A stretch of DNA of 64,000 nt from Anaerococcus urinomassiliensis (GTDB lineage Bacteria; Bacillota; Clostridia; Tissierellales; Peptoniphilaceae). The DNA lies in the NCBI RefSeq assembly GCF_900128425.1, contig NZ_LT635782.1, positions 1,673,777 through 1,737,776 on the forward strand, given 5' to 3'. Positions 8,918-18,728 of the stretch are shown here, piece by piece (position 1 is the stretch's first letter; each line of letters begins with the position of its first letter). Below the pieces are notes generated by a model, which was not told the origin of the DNA, made no database searches, and saw nothing but the letters and a program-made list of their open reading frames with translations. Position numbers and translations under genes: made by a program.

Positions 8918-10411
8918 TTAAATCTCTAGAAGTTCTTTGGATATAGCTTTTGTATTTTGGTAAATAGTCTTATATACCTGATAATATTTCTCGTAAACTT
9001 GGACATTCTGAGGATTTGGCTGATATTCTTCTTTGTAATTTACAAACTTATTGGCACATTCCCCAAAGTTTTCGTAATATCCCAAGCCTACTGCAGCAAT
9101 CATAGCAGCGCCAGTTGATGGTCCATTTTCAATCTCTAGAGTGATAATTTTCTTATTTAAAATATCAGCTTGCAATTGCAACCAAATTTTATTTTTGGCG
9201 CCTCCACCTACTGATACCAATTGGCTTACATCTTCACCAGGTTCTTTATCAATTATTTCCAAGCTATCTTTAAGAGAAAATGTAATTCCTTCAAGGACTG
9301 CTCTTGTAAAGCATGGTAAATCATGAGAGATATCTATTCCCACAAAAGAAGCTCTTATACTGCTATCATTATACGGAGTTCTTTCACCTTGGATGTATGG
9401 GGTAAACATCAAACCTTCTGAACCAGGACTAACATTTTCAATCCCCTCTAGAAATTCATCAAATGTCATATTCGATCCAAAAGTCGATTTTAACCAATCA
9501 AGACTTTTACCGGCAGCAAGGGTAACTCCCATAGAATAATATGAGCCAGGGATGGCATGGTTGAAGGTATGTAATTTCCCATCTTCATTGCCTGTTAAAT
9601 TTACCTTGTTGGCCAATACAACTCCTGATGTTCCTATACTTATCATTCCTTTATCATTTGTTGTGATACCTGACCCTACTGCACTAGCTGCATTGTCAGC
9701 TGCTCCAGCATAAACTTTCACTTTATTTTTAAGACCTAGTTTTGCCTGTATATCTGGCAAAATATCTCCTACATATCCTATAGATTCCACCAAAGGCGGG
9801 AGTATATTTTTATCTATTTCAAATTGATTTGCTATTTCATCTGACCACTCTTTTATATATATATCTAATAATAAAGTACCTGCCGCATCAGAATAGTCCA
9901 TATTATATTTGCCAGTTAGCCAATATCTTAGATAATCCTTTGGCAAAAGCATATGTTTTACTTTATCCCAAATATCTGCTTCATTTTCTTTAACCCACAA
10001 GATTTTAGGGAGGGTGAAACCTTCTAAGGCTATGTTTTTGCTAATATTAACTAGGTCATTTCCATAATTTTCCATTATTTTCTTACATTGCCTAGTTGTC
10101 CTAACATCATTCCATAAAATAGCATTTCTTAGAACTTGATTATTTTGATCCAACAATACCAAACTATGCATTTGCCCAGAAAAACTTAAAGCTTCTAAGT
10201 CTTTATCAAAATCTTCTATCTTTTTTTCAAGGTCATATATTACATTTATAAAAGCATCTATCCAATCGTGAGGATTTTGTTCACTGAAGCCCTTCTGTGG
10301 AATTATTAAGTCATAGGCAGATGAACTTGTTTCTACCAGACTACCATCTACAGTATAGACAGATCCTTTAAGAGAACTAGTCCCCAAATCTACTCCTAAT
10401 ATATATTTCAT
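8918..10411 (-). CDS. xylB: Xylulokinase
   Basis: A 497-residue FGGY-family kinase. It phosphorylates D-xylulose to xylulose 5-phosphate. The N-terminal phosphate-binding GVDLGTSSLKG, the xylulokinase-typical SFSGQMHSLVLLD, and the ATP-site GTSGVVLANK and VSVGGGAKNKIW blocks are present. The chosen start is ATG at 10411 (MKYILGVD), preceded by AAAGGA. An in-frame ATG 33 bases further upstream would begin translation inside the neighbouring repeat element, so it is unlikely. Neighbours xylA, galM and tal fix the pathway. Confidence 0.96.
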   Translation of the reverse strand: MKYILGVDLGTSSLKGSVYTVDGSLVETSSSAYDLIIPQKGFSEQNPHDWIDAFINVIYDLEKKIEDFDKDLEALSFSGQMHSLVLLDQNNQVLRNAILWNDVRTTRQCKKIMENYGNDLVNISKNIALEGFTLPKILWVKENEADIWDKVKHMLLPKDYLRYWLTGKYNMDYSDAAGTLLLDIYIKEWSDEIANQFEIDKNILPPLVESIGYVGDILPDIQAKLGLKNKVKVYAGAADNAASAVGSGITTNDKGMISIGTSGVVLANKVNLTGNEDGKLHTFNHAIPGSYYSMGVTLAAGKSLDWLKSTFGSNMTFDEFLEGIENVSPGSEGLMFTPYIQGERTPYNDSSIRASFVGIDISHDLPCFTRAVLEGITFSLKDSLEIIDKEPGEDVSQLVSVGGGAKNKIWLQLQADILNKKIITLEIENGPSTGAAMIAAVGLGYYENFGECANKFVNYKEEYQPNPQNVQVYEKYYQVYKTIYQNTKAISKELLEI

Positions 10412-10430
10412 AAGAATCCTTTCTAGAAAA

Positions 10431-10566
10431 AAGGGCTGTTGCAAAATATGAATCCTTTATAGTTAATATAAGCTTAATCTTTAAAAACCTATTAATCTAT
10501 CAATACATAGATATAAGGTTAGAAAGCTCTTATACTAAAAACAATATTCACTATGCAACATCCCTT
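10431..10566. repeat. MITE-like repeat between xylA and xylB
   Basis: A 136-bp tract with terminal inverted repeats AAGGGCTGTTGCA (left) and TGCAACATCCCTT (right). The next 30 bases on each side are also imperfect inverted copies (TGAATCCTTTATAGT against TGAATATTGTTTTTAGT). The outer ends match the repeats at 46971 and 49521, but the interior is different and lacks the GC-rich core. It separates two genes of one operon, so any folding would fall inside the xyl mRNA. Confidence 0.7.
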
Positions 10567-10575
10567 TAATTTAAC

Positions 10576-11883
10576 TTATACTAAATAATCATTAATTCTT
10601 TGTTTTAGATATTCTACATGATATGACTTATTGACAATCTTATCATTCTTCAATGCATATTCTGTAAGTTTTTCAAAGTCTGTTGTTCCGTCTATAATAG
10701 ATTTACCTAAATCAGACTCAAAACTTTCATATTTTTCATTTAAAATATTCTCAATAAATCCATCCTCTTTCATCTTTGCTGCAGCTAGTAGACCCCTAGC
10801 AAATGTATCCATACCAGCAATATGAGCAATCAAAAGGTCTTCTTGGTCAACTGAAGTTCTTCTTACTTTAGCATCAAAGTTAATTCCACCCTTATGAAGT
10901 CCTCCGTTTTCTAAGATCTCATACATAGCTAGTGTTGTGTGATACAAATCATATGGGAATTCATCAGTATCCCAACCCAATTGTTCTTCACCATGGTTAG
11001 CATCAATAGAACCTAGAGCTCCTTCTGTTCTTGCCACACGCAATTCATGTTCAAAAGTATGACCTGCCAAAGTAGCATGGTTGCCCTCAAGGTTTAACTT
11101 AAATCTATCTTTTAAGCCATATTTGTTGATAAAGAATAGTGCAGTTGCAGCATCATAGTCATATTGGTGTCTCATTGGTTCTCTTGGCTTAGGCTCTATT
11201 AAGAATTGAACCTTGTGGTCAATCTTATCTGCATAGTCGCAAGCCATATGGAAAAATTTCGCAAGATTTTCTTGTTCCAATTCATAATCTGTGTTAAAGA
11301 GCTCTTCATAGCCTTCTCTTCCACCCCAGAAAACATAGTTTTCACCACCAAGTTTTTTAGAAATATCTAGACCTTTTTTAACTTGAGCAGCTGCATATGC
11401 ATAAACATCTACATTGTTAGTAGTAGCTGCACCATTTAAGTATCTAGGGTGACTAAACATATTAGCAGTATTCCAAAGTAACTTGATGCCAGTTTCATCC
11501 ATTTTTCCCTTGATTAGATCAGTAATCTCATCAAGATTTGCATAAAACTCTTCTAAAGAATCTCCTTCTGGAGCAATATCAACATCATGGAAGCAGAAGT
11601 ATTCAACTCCAAGAAGTTCTAGCAATTCAAAAAATGCTTCAACTCTATTTTTTGCAGTCTCCATTGGAGAAGCACCATGCCAATTTCTCTTAGCAGTACC
11701 AACTCCAAAAGGATCAGCTCCTTCTTGACCCATAGTATGCCAATAAGCAAGTGCAAATTTAAAATGCTCTTTCATAGGTTTTCCAAGCACTACTTTGTCA
11801 GCATCAAAGTAGTGATAAGCAAGAGGATTCTTAGAATCAACCCCTTCAAATTTAACTTTTTCTATTCCTTCAAAATATTTCAT
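10576..11883 (-). CDS. xylA: Xylose isomerase
   Basis: A 435-residue class II xylose isomerase of standard length. It converts D-xylose to D-xylulose with divalent metals. The active-site FCFHDVDIAPEG (histidine 99, aspartate 102), the sugar- and metal-binding KPREPMRHQYD, LNLEGNHATLAGH and SIDANHGEEQLGWDTDEFP are all visible. The ribosome-binding site AAGGAG lies seven bases before the ATG. A 135-base gap separates it from the upstream PTS IIA gene and may hold an internal promoter; no clear one was identified. The MITE-like repeat lies just downstream. Confidence 0.98.
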   Translation of the reverse strand: MKYFEGIEKVKFEGVDSKNPLAYHYFDADKVVLGKPMKEHFKFALAYWHTMGQEGADPFGVGTAKRNWHGASPMETAKNRVEAFFELLELLGVEYFCFHDVDIAPEGDSLEEFYANLDEITDLIKGKMDETGIKLLWNTANMFSHPRYLNGAATTNNVDVYAYAAAQVKKGLDISKKLGGENYVFWGGREGYEELFNTDYELEQENLAKFFHMACDYADKIDHKVQFLIEPKPREPMRHQYDYDAATALFFINKYGLKDRFKLNLEGNHATLAGHTFEHELRVARTEGALGSIDANHGEEQLGWDTDEFPYDLYHTTLAMYEILENGGLHKGGINFDAKVRRTSVDQEDLLIAHIAGMDTFARGLLAAAKMKEDGFIENILNEKYESFESDLGKSIIDGTTDFEKLTEYALKNDKIVNKSYHVEYLKQRINDYLV

Positions 11884-12018
11884 TTTTTCTCCTTTTTTTG
11901 CTACATATCCTATAAATATAATCTTTTAACCAAGCAATAAAATCATTAGCAAATATAATAAGTCAAACTCTAAATGCCCGATTTATATTTTATTATTGCA
12001 GAATAAAATACGTAAGTC

Positions 12019-12438
12019 TTATTCATCATCTTCATCTAGAGTGTCATTTGAAAGTATTCTATTAACAAATATGATTCCTTCTTTAGATTCATTTATTGCA
12101 GTTGTCAGTTCTTCTTCGCTAATATCTCCATTTTGTGTTAGTAGACAAACATTTAATAATAGAGGTAGGTTAACACCAGCAACAACAAAATAATTATTTC
12201 TACCTATTTTCTTTGAAAATTCTTGGTTTACCGATCCCCCCATTAAATCAGTAAATACAATAACTTGCTCATCTTCACTTATATTTCCTAAAACATCATC
12301 TATAGTTTCATGCAAAGGCTTATCATCTATATAAGCTGGTATAGCAATGATTTCCTTTACAGATGGTAATATATACTCAAGTGTTTCCTTTAAACCTTTT
12401 GCTAGATTACTGTGTGAAGCCAAAATAATTTTACTCAT
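12019..12438 (-). CDS. PTS mannose-class EIIA component
   Basis: A 139-residue EIIA domain of the mannose/sorbose (ManX/AgaF) class. It accepts phosphate from HPr at histidine 9 (ASHSNLAKGLKET) and passes it to EIIB. VFTDLMGGSVNQ is the family's conserved second motif. It ends with an acidic tail. It is the last of four PTS genes in the order IIB-IIC-IID-IIA and precedes xylA, in the same direction. The sugar is not encoded in IIA. The linked alpha-xylosidases suggest a xylose-containing disaccharide. Confidence 0.94.
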   Translation of the reverse strand: MSKIILASHSNLAKGLKETLEYILPSVKEIIAIPAYIDDKPLHETIDDVLGNISEDEQVIVFTDLMGGSVNQEFSKKIGRNNYFVVAGVNLPLLLNVCLLTQNGDISEEELTTAINESKEGIIFVNRILSNDTLDEDDE

Positions 12439-12453
12439 TTTTTCTCCTTTGTA

Positions 12454-13272
12454 TTATGGTGCAACGGCTAGGATATTAAAGTAAGAGCCTATTAGGCAAA
12501 TAGCAATTATACCCATAATAATTTTCAAAAAACTAAACTTTTTCTTCTCCATCAACCAGTATATGAGCATAACTAGTAATACCGGTAAAAAGGCAGGTAG
12601 AATAGCATCAAATATTTGCTCTTGTAAATTTAATGTTACATCTCCAAATTTGAATTCCAAGCTTGTATAAACTTTAATAGCTGTTGCAATTAAGCTTCCC
12701 ACTACTGTAAGACCCATAACTGATGCAGCATCTGTAAATGTAGTTAGCTTGTCAGATAAGTCCGTTACTAATCTAGTACCAGATTTGTATCCAATATCAT
12801 AAAACTTAAGTCTTAGGAACACTAGAAGTATGTTTAGAGCTATCCAGATAATCGCACCCAACGGATTTCCTTCTAGAGCTAGATATCCTCCTATAGATCC
12901 CATTATTGTTGGGTATAAAACCCATAAAATAGAATCTCCTACACCAGCTAACGGACCCATTAGAGATGTTTTTACCGACCTAACAGCATCTAATGACTCT
13001 ATTCCTTCTTGCTCCTGCATAGCAATGTCAGCTCCTAATATAAGTGGAATTACATATGGAGTAGTATTAAAATATTCGTACTCCACGTCCATTGCTTTCT
13101 TGAAATCCTCATCATCAGGATAAATTTTCCTAAGGGTATCGTGAATTGCCCAAGCATATCCTGTTCCTTGTAAAGTTCCATAGTTGATGTTGTTACTTCC
13201 AATAAAAGAACACTTTAGAGCAGCCTTCTTATGATCTTTTTCAGTTAAAATTTTATTTTGTTTGTTATTCAT
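12454..13272 (-). CDS. PTS mannose-class EIID component
   Basis: A 272-residue EIID protein, one of the two membrane subunits of mannose-class PTS permeases. It shows NYGTLQGTGYAWAI near the N-terminus, SVKTSLMGPLAGVGDSILW, and C-terminal hydrophobic segments. The ATG at 13272 (MNNKQNK) is preferred because GGGAG lies nine bases upstream; an ATG at 13281 has no spacing for a ribosome-binding site. The start overlaps the EIIC stop. It pairs with EIIC to form the translocation channel in the cytoplasmic membrane. Confidence 0.93.
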   Translation of the reverse strand: MNNKQNKILTEKDHKKAALKCSFIGSNNINYGTLQGTGYAWAIHDTLRKIYPDDEDFKKAMDVEYEYFNTTPYVIPLILGADIAMQEQEGIESLDAVRSVKTSLMGPLAGVGDSILWVLYPTIMGSIGGYLALEGNPLGAIIWIALNILLVFLRLKFYDIGYKSGTRLVTDLSDKLTTFTDAASVMGLTVVGSLIATAIKVYTSLEFKFGDVTLNLQEQIFDAILPAFLPVLLVMLIYWLMEKKKFSFLKIIMGIIAICLIGSYFNILAVAP

Positions 13273-14044
13273 CCCAGTCATCTCCCATATTATTATCTAT
13301 AGCTTGCATATTTTTCCTAGCAATAAGGTTATTGTATGTGTGTAGAGCCATAGCAAAACCTAATATTGATACACCTAGTATTGGCAGTTTCAAATATGCC
13401 GAAAATACAAAACCTATTAGTAGAGCCCAAAAATATCTTTTTGTAGGCATATATCTAAGTAGCATTACAACACCAACAACAGGCAACATTCCACCGGCAA
13501 TATTTAAACCATTTGTTATCCACTCAGGAATAACTTCTACTACAGATTCGACAGCTATTTGTCCCCATAGCACTAGAATTAGCATAGGTATAAAAGCTTG
13601 CATTGCAACAAAAAATATAGAAATCCAGTTTATTTTTTTTGAAGCTTCAAATTTTCCTTCATTTAATAATTGTTTAGATTTATTTGTAACCCATGAGTTT
13701 AATGTTCTGGTAAGTATATCTAAGTTAATAGCTAGTATTCCTACTGATAGACCAACAGTAATAGATGCACCTAAGTCTACCCCTGTTCTAGCATTTAAAT
13801 ATATAGCAACAACTGTAGCTAATGCATAATCAGGAACTGATGATCCTCCCAGAGCCGCAACCCCTAAACTCATTAATTGGAATGTACCTGCAATATGAAG
13901 AGCTGTTGTTAAGTCTCCCATTATTAATCCTGCAATGAGTCCTACTGTTATAGGCCAGTGATTTATTATGGTTATTCCTCTATTATCAATTAGTGCCCAC
14001 ATCGGCAATAGTATTATTAAAATATTTTGTAAAATTTCATTCAT
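13265..14044 (-). CDS. PTS mannose-class EIIC component
   Basis: A 259-residue EIIC membrane subunit. The N-terminal block WPITVGLIAGLIMGDLTTAL, the MSLGVAALGGSSVPDYALAT segment and multiple hydrophobic helices are characteristic. With EIID it forms the sugar channel. It is separated from EIIB by 12 bases and overlaps EIID. AGAGG lies nine bases before the ATG. The family assignment is firm; substrate specificity is inferred only from neighbouring glycosidases. Confidence 0.93.
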   Translation of the reverse strand: MNEILQNILIILLPMWALIDNRGITIINHWPITVGLIAGLIMGDLTTALHIAGTFQLMSLGVAALGGSSVPDYALATVVAIYLNARTGVDLGASITVGLSVGILAINLDILTRTLNSWVTNKSKQLLNEGKFEASKKINWISIFFVAMQAFIPMLILVLWGQIAVESVVEVIPEWITNGLNIAGGMLPVVGVVMLLRYMPTKRYFWALLIGFVFSAYLKLPILGVSILGFAMALHTYNNLIARKNMQAIDNNMGDDWDE

Positions 14045-14056
14045 TTCTATAAACCT

Positions 14057-14530
14057 CTATATATATTTGGATAAATCTTCTTTTGGATTTGATGGTACAT
14101 ACTGAAAGTATACATGTGTACCTAATGACTCAATTTCTTTTAATTCTTTTTTCTGTTTAGAATTTAAATTTACTTGATTCATTATTTCTTCGCTATCATC
14201 AGACTTAAAGACAATACCAATATTTACTTCAGGTATCTTTACCCCTCCTTCAATTAATTTTAGAATAGTAGACGGCTCTTTTACAACCATCAAAACATTG
14301 TGATTGTCATATTTTCCGCTATTAAAGTTAGTTATTGCTGTAGCAGTATCAATAATGGACATACCTGTTCCAGCTGGCTTACTCATTCTCATAACGCTTT
14401 TTTGTACTTCGTCTTTACTAACCTCATCATCAACAACCATTATTCTTTTCGCCTTTGAAGCACTAGCATATTGTGTTACAACGATACCATGTACTAATCT
14501 TTGATCAATTCTTACTAAAACCAAACTCAC
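14057..14530 (-). CDS. PTS mannose-class EIIB component
   Basis: A 157-residue EIIB of the mannose/sorbose class. Histidine 14 in RIDQRLVHGIVV is the phosphorylation site that normally hands phosphate to the incoming sugar. The start is GTG at 14530 with AGGAGG eight bases upstream. Both start and ribosome-binding site lie inside the last 26 bases of the upstream alpha-xylosidase gene, which suggests tight coupling of the two products. It is the first of the four PTS genes. Confidence 0.94.
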   Translation of the reverse strand: MSLVLVRIDQRLVHGIVVTQYASASKAKRIMVVDDEVSKDEVQKSVMRMSKPAGTGMSIIDTATAITNFNSGKYDNHNVLMVVKEPSTILKLIEGGVKIPEVNIGIVFKSDDSEEIMNQVNLNSKQKKELKEIESLGTHVYFQYVPSNPKEDLSKYI

Positions 14531-16574
14531 TTAGTTTTCCTCCTATAATCTTAAACTTTAATATTAAATCATCATAATTGGCAGAACTTTTTCTTAAAAA
14601 AACTGGTATTTTATATAATGGGCAATCAACTGTGTTGTATCCCATTTCTACTTCATATCCAGTATATGGGTCTACCCAACCACTATCTGGAATGAATACT
14701 TCCATTTGCCTATCACCATAATTAACGACTGGGCAAATCAATAAATCTGAACCAAAAAAATATTGGAACCTTTCATCATAGCATTTATCTATATGTGGAT
14801 ACTCAAAAAACATTGTCCTCATTAGTGGCCATCCCTTTTGAGACGCTTCAATAAATAATGTCTCTATATATGATTCTAATTCATTTCTTAAGGTTACGTA
14901 TTCGATTAATATTAGTTCTACGTCTTTCCCAAACGAAAATATTTCATTGCTAGATCCACTTGTTCTTACTCCTCCTCCACTATCTCCAATTTTGGGGAAG
15001 TGGGGTTGTCTATCTCCATGCATTCTCAGTATTGGGCTAAAAACAGAAAATTGAAACCATCGTATCATTAGTTCTTTGAAGTAATCGCTATCACTATTAC
15101 CACTATGAAAACCACCTATATCACTTGTCCACCATGATTGTCCACACATACCAACACTCAAGGCGAATTGAATCTGATTTTTCATTGATTCAAACGAAGA
15201 CTCTATATCTCCTGACCAAAGCAGAGCCCCATATTTCTGGCTTGATACGAACGCCGATCTAATTAATATAGGTAACTCAGCAGAGACACTGTTTATAGTT
15301 TTTACATAGTGTAAGGGATAGGAATTGGCAATCTTACTCATTCTATCATCATTCATTTCGTATATAAAATGATTGTAGTAATTCATTTCTGGCTCAGCCT
15401 GATCTGCCCAAAAAAGACTAACACCATTCTTTATATAATTATTTACTATCTTATTTTGCAAAAATCTTTGTGATTCATATTTTGTGAAATCAATAATGTA
15501 CTTATCATTAAATAACTTGCCATCATTTATTTCACTATTTATAAGTAAATTGTTATCTTTTAAATACTTATAATTTTCAGAATCTATAGAAACTGTAGGC
15601 CAAAGCGAAACCATCAGCTTAGTGCCATTGTTCAACATTCTTTGTGACAAGTCTTTTATTCCACTCCAATATTTGTAATCAAATTTATAGTCGCCTTCTT
15701 CAGTCCAATGAAAATAGTCAATAACCATTACTGATGGTATAACCTTACGTTTTATATATTCATCATAAACAGTCTCAAGCTCTTCTTTTGTCTGATACCT
15801 TAGTTTACTTTGCCAAAGTCCCAATAACGAAGAATCCATAATTCCAGGCCTACCAATTATGCTTGTTAGCTTCTCTATTAATTCTTTAGGATTATCTCCC
15901 ACAAATATTGTGTAATCAATAACATCTGAGTCAGATGCTTCCCATACTTTTTCATTATCTCCAAAAAATACTGAGCCTACTGAAAAATTATTCCATATAA
16001 ATCCATAGTTTTTATCAGATATATAAATAGGTATAGCTATTTGTGAATTTCTATGAATTAATTCTATGAAGTCATTGTTTTTATTAAGTTTTTCTTCCTG
16101 AAAACCTCCCATTCCGTATATTTTTTCATTCCTATCCCCTTTAAATCTAAGTCTAGACCTAATGATTCCATTTGCTTGTTCAATAAACTCATATGGATCA
16201 ATATTTAAAGATGAAGTTGGCAGATTGGGAATAGAAATGTGTTCATCAATGCCAAGTGTTCTCCTTACATTGCTCTGCTTCAGAGATACTTCTTCTAAAA
16301 TCAAATTGTTATTGTTGTAATATAAAAGCTTATTGCCATTAAATATAACTTTTAACTTTGCATTTATTATGGTTATTCCATCTTCCTCAACTACTATTTC
16401 TGGTTTTGTATAAACTTGTGGATCATAATCCAAATCATTTGGAATAAAATCAGATCTTGGGCTAGCTATTACTCTAATACTGCTTTCGCTTATAGCCTTA
16501 ATCTTTAAATTATATTGACTTAATTTAAAGCAAATCCAGTCATCAATAATTTGGTATTTCTCAAATATTTTCAT
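14505..16574 (-). CDS. GH31 alpha-xylosidase-like glycosidase (second copy)
   Basis: A 689-residue glycoside hydrolase family 31 enzyme. It has no signal peptide, so it acts in the cytoplasm. The candidate nucleophile is aspartate 391 in LFWADQAEPE and the acid/base aspartate 456 in LLWSGDIESS. GLWQSKLRYQT and VIDYFHW line the barrel. The WxDxxEP form of the nucleophile motif resembles alpha-xylosidases acting on xyloglucan fragments rather than alpha-glucosidases, but this is not proof. It overlaps the upstream GH31 by 14 bases and the downstream PTS EIIB by 26. Alpha-glucosidase activity is the main alternative. Confidence 0.85.
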   Translation of the reverse strand: MKIFEKYQIIDDWICFKLSQYNLKIKAISESSIRVIASPRSDFIPNDLDYDPQVYTKPEIVVEEDGITIINAKLKVIFNGNKLLYYNNNNLILEEVSLKQSNVRRTLGIDEHISIPNLPTSSLNIDPYEFIEQANGIIRSRLRFKGDRNEKIYGMGGFQEEKLNKNNDFIELIHRNSQIAIPIYISDKNYGFIWNNFSVGSVFFGDNEKVWEASDSDVIDYTIFVGDNPKELIEKLTSIIGRPGIMDSSLLGLWQSKLRYQTKEELETVYDEYIKRKVIPSVMVIDYFHWTEEGDYKFDYKYWSGIKDLSQRMLNNGTKLMVSLWPTVSIDSENYKYLKDNNLLINSEINDGKLFNDKYIIDFTKYESQRFLQNKIVNNYIKNGVSLFWADQAEPEMNYYNHFIYEMNDDRMSKIANSYPLHYVKTINSVSAELPILIRSAFVSSQKYGALLWSGDIESSFESMKNQIQFALSVGMCGQSWWTSDIGGFHSGNSDSDYFKELMIRWFQFSVFSPILRMHGDRQPHFPKIGDSGGGVRTSGSSNEIFSFGKDVELILIEYVTLRNELESYIETLFIEASQKGWPLMRTMFFEYPHIDKCYDERFQYFFGSDLLICPVVNYGDRQMEVFIPDSGWVDPYTGYEVEMGYNTVDCPLYKIPVFLRKSSANYDDLILKFKIIGGKLSEFGFSKN

Positions 16575-18645
16575 GTTGGTTATTATTAGTAAATTCTAAT
16601 AAAGCTTTAAATTCATTTGATGAACCCTCTTTAATAAATACTGGAATTTTATCTATATTAGCATCAACAGTAACATACTGACCACCCTTATAAATTTTTC
16701 CATCGAAAATATCAACCCAGCTACTTGAATCAGGTAAGTATAATTCTCTACTGGTCATACCTTCATATAAAATAGGTGCAACTAGCATTTTATCTCCAAA
16801 CATATATTCATTATCAACATTCCAGCATTCTTTATCTTCTGGGAATTCGTAGAATAAAGGTCTCATCAGAGGATTTCCGAAATCATGAGCGTCTTGCATT
16901 AAGTTGTCTATATAATCTATGATTTTTTCCCTTATGTGTAAATATCTAGTAAATATTTCCTCAGCTTGATCTCCATATGACCATATTTCATTAGGTGCAC
17001 CTGTAGGCATTCTTCCGCCACCTTTGTTAGAAAGTGGTTTACTATGTGGTAGCCTGTCACCGTGCATTCTAAGAATTGGCGAAAATGTTGCATATTGAAA
17101 CCATCTAATCATTAGTTCCCTGAAACCTTCATCGTTTGGATTACCACCATGGAAACCACCTATATCCGTTGTCCACCATGGTAGGCCTGCCATTCCAACA
17201 TTCAGTCCTGTATTAACCTGATTTCTTAAAGCTCTAAAACTACTATCTATATCACCCGACCAAGCCAATGCGCCATATCTTTGTGCACCAGCCCAAGCTC
17301 CTCTTACAAGTGTAACAACTGGCTTTTCACTTTCACTCAATCCATCATATATCATCTTAAGATATCCAATTGGATATAAATTCCCAATTTGTAGAACGGT
17401 TCCTTTATGATATCTATAATTGTCAAAATCATATACTGCATAGCCAGGCTCTGCAACATCTATCCAATAGTAGTCTATGCCTAAAGATTCATAATTCTTC
17501 TTCAATAAAGACCACACATATTCAGTAGCTTCTCTATTAGTAGTATCTACAAAAACAGTTGTTCCCTGAATTTGCATAGTGAGTCTAACACCCCTATTTA
17601 CATCTACCAAATAACCATTTTCCAGATAAACATTGTAGTTTTCAGCATCAGTTTGTACAGTAGGCCATACAGAAATCAAAGGTTCAACATTATAATTATT
17701 TTTCAAGTCATCAATCAGCACTTTTACATTTGGCCAGTAGTCCTCATCAAACTTATATTCCCCTTGGTGAGGCCAGTGAAAATAATCAATAGCAATTGTA
17801 GATAATTCAATCCCCCTTTCTTTATATCCTTTTACTACTTCCATTACTTCTTCAGGAGTTCTGTATCTTAACTTGCTTTGCCATAATCCCAATAAATTTT
17901 TTGGCATTTTAGGAACTCTTCCTGTTACAGCGGTATATTTTTGCATTATTTCTTTTGGGCTATCACCTGCACAAATCCAATAGTCGATTGAAAAAGTAGA
18001 AGGCATTTTCCATTCAGTAATATTTTTTGCAAAATTAACCTTACCAATACCTGGATTATTCCATAAAAAACCATAGTTCAAATTAGAAATATAAAAAGGT
18101 ATAGATATTTGTGAATTTCTTTGTGCAAGTTCTAAACTAGTATATTTAAGATCTAGAAATTCGTGTTGATACTGACCCATACCAAATATTTTTTCTTTAT
18201 TATCTGATTCAAATCTACATGTGATTTCAAAATCTCCACCATTATTCGATCTATACTCTCGTGACTTTAATTTTAATGTGGAGTTAAAATCTCTGGTAAC
18301 TTCTATATTTCCTACATCTTCTGAACCATCATCGTGTTTTACAGCTCTTAATCGGATATACTCTCTTAGAATAATTTCATTTTTGTCATTATAAAATGTT
18401 ATTCTATCCCTATGATCCAATATAGCACATATCTTTCCATTCCTAATACTATAGGATCCATTTTTTAAATCCTTAACCTCTACATCTAAAATGTCATTAG
18501 ATTTTTCTAATAAAGCATAATTTTCGTTATTGCATTTTCTATCTGGAAATGCTCTAACTCTAATTGAATCTTTTGACCATGCTTCTATTATTAGAAGCTC
18601 TTTGTCAAACTTCTTCTCTATCCTATCCTTGTATAATCCAATCAT
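16561..18645 (-). CDS. GH31 alpha-xylosidase-like glycosidase (first copy)
   Basis: A 694-residue GH31 enzyme similar throughout to its downstream neighbour. The nucleophile motif is YYWIDVAEPG (aspartate 396) and the acid/base motif LAWSGDIDSS (aspartate 465). There is no secretion signal. It is the first gene of the xyloside run, starting at ATG 18645 with AGGAG six bases upstream, facing the divergent ROK repressor gene. The two copies differ after the nucleophile (AEPGYAVYDFDNY against AEPEMNYYNHF), which suggests distinct substrate preferences. Together with xylA and xylB they should release and use xylose from an imported xyloside. The exact substrate is inferred. Confidence 0.87.
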   Translation of the reverse strand: MIGLYKDRIEKKFDKELLIIEAWSKDSIRVRAFPDRKCNNENYALLEKSNDILDVEVKDLKNGSYSIRNGKICAILDHRDRITFYNDKNEIILREYIRLRAVKHDDGSEDVGNIEVTRDFNSTLKLKSREYRSNNGGDFEITCRFESDNKEKIFGMGQYQHEFLDLKYTSLELAQRNSQISIPFYISNLNYGFLWNNPGIGKVNFAKNITEWKMPSTFSIDYWICAGDSPKEIMQKYTAVTGRVPKMPKNLLGLWQSKLRYRTPEEVMEVVKGYKERGIELSTIAIDYFHWPHQGEYKFDEDYWPNVKVLIDDLKNNYNVEPLISVWPTVQTDAENYNVYLENGYLVDVNRGVRLTMQIQGTTVFVDTTNREATEYVWSLLKKNYESLGIDYYWIDVAEPGYAVYDFDNYRYHKGTVLQIGNLYPIGYLKMIYDGLSESEKPVVTLVRGAWAGAQRYGALAWSGDIDSSFRALRNQVNTGLNVGMAGLPWWTTDIGGFHGGNPNDEGFRELMIRWFQYATFSPILRMHGDRLPHSKPLSNKGGGRMPTGAPNEIWSYGDQAEEIFTRYLHIREKIIDYIDNLMQDAHDFGNPLMRPLFYEFPEDKECWNVDNEYMFGDKMLVAPILYEGMTSRELYLPDSSSWVDIFDGKIYKGGQYVTVDANIDKIPVFIKEGSSNEFKALLEFTNNNQHENI

Positions 18646-18728
18646 TTTTGCTCCTATAAATATATCAATTTCTAAAATAATATAACTTATTAAAAATAAC
18701 CACTAAAAAACATACATCTCGGTTGTTT

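Noticed and set aside
10390..10444. Longer xylB start (MQQPFFLERILMKY)
   Set aside because: The extension is encoded by the end of the MITE-like repeat and has no ribosome-binding site; the ATG at 10411 does.
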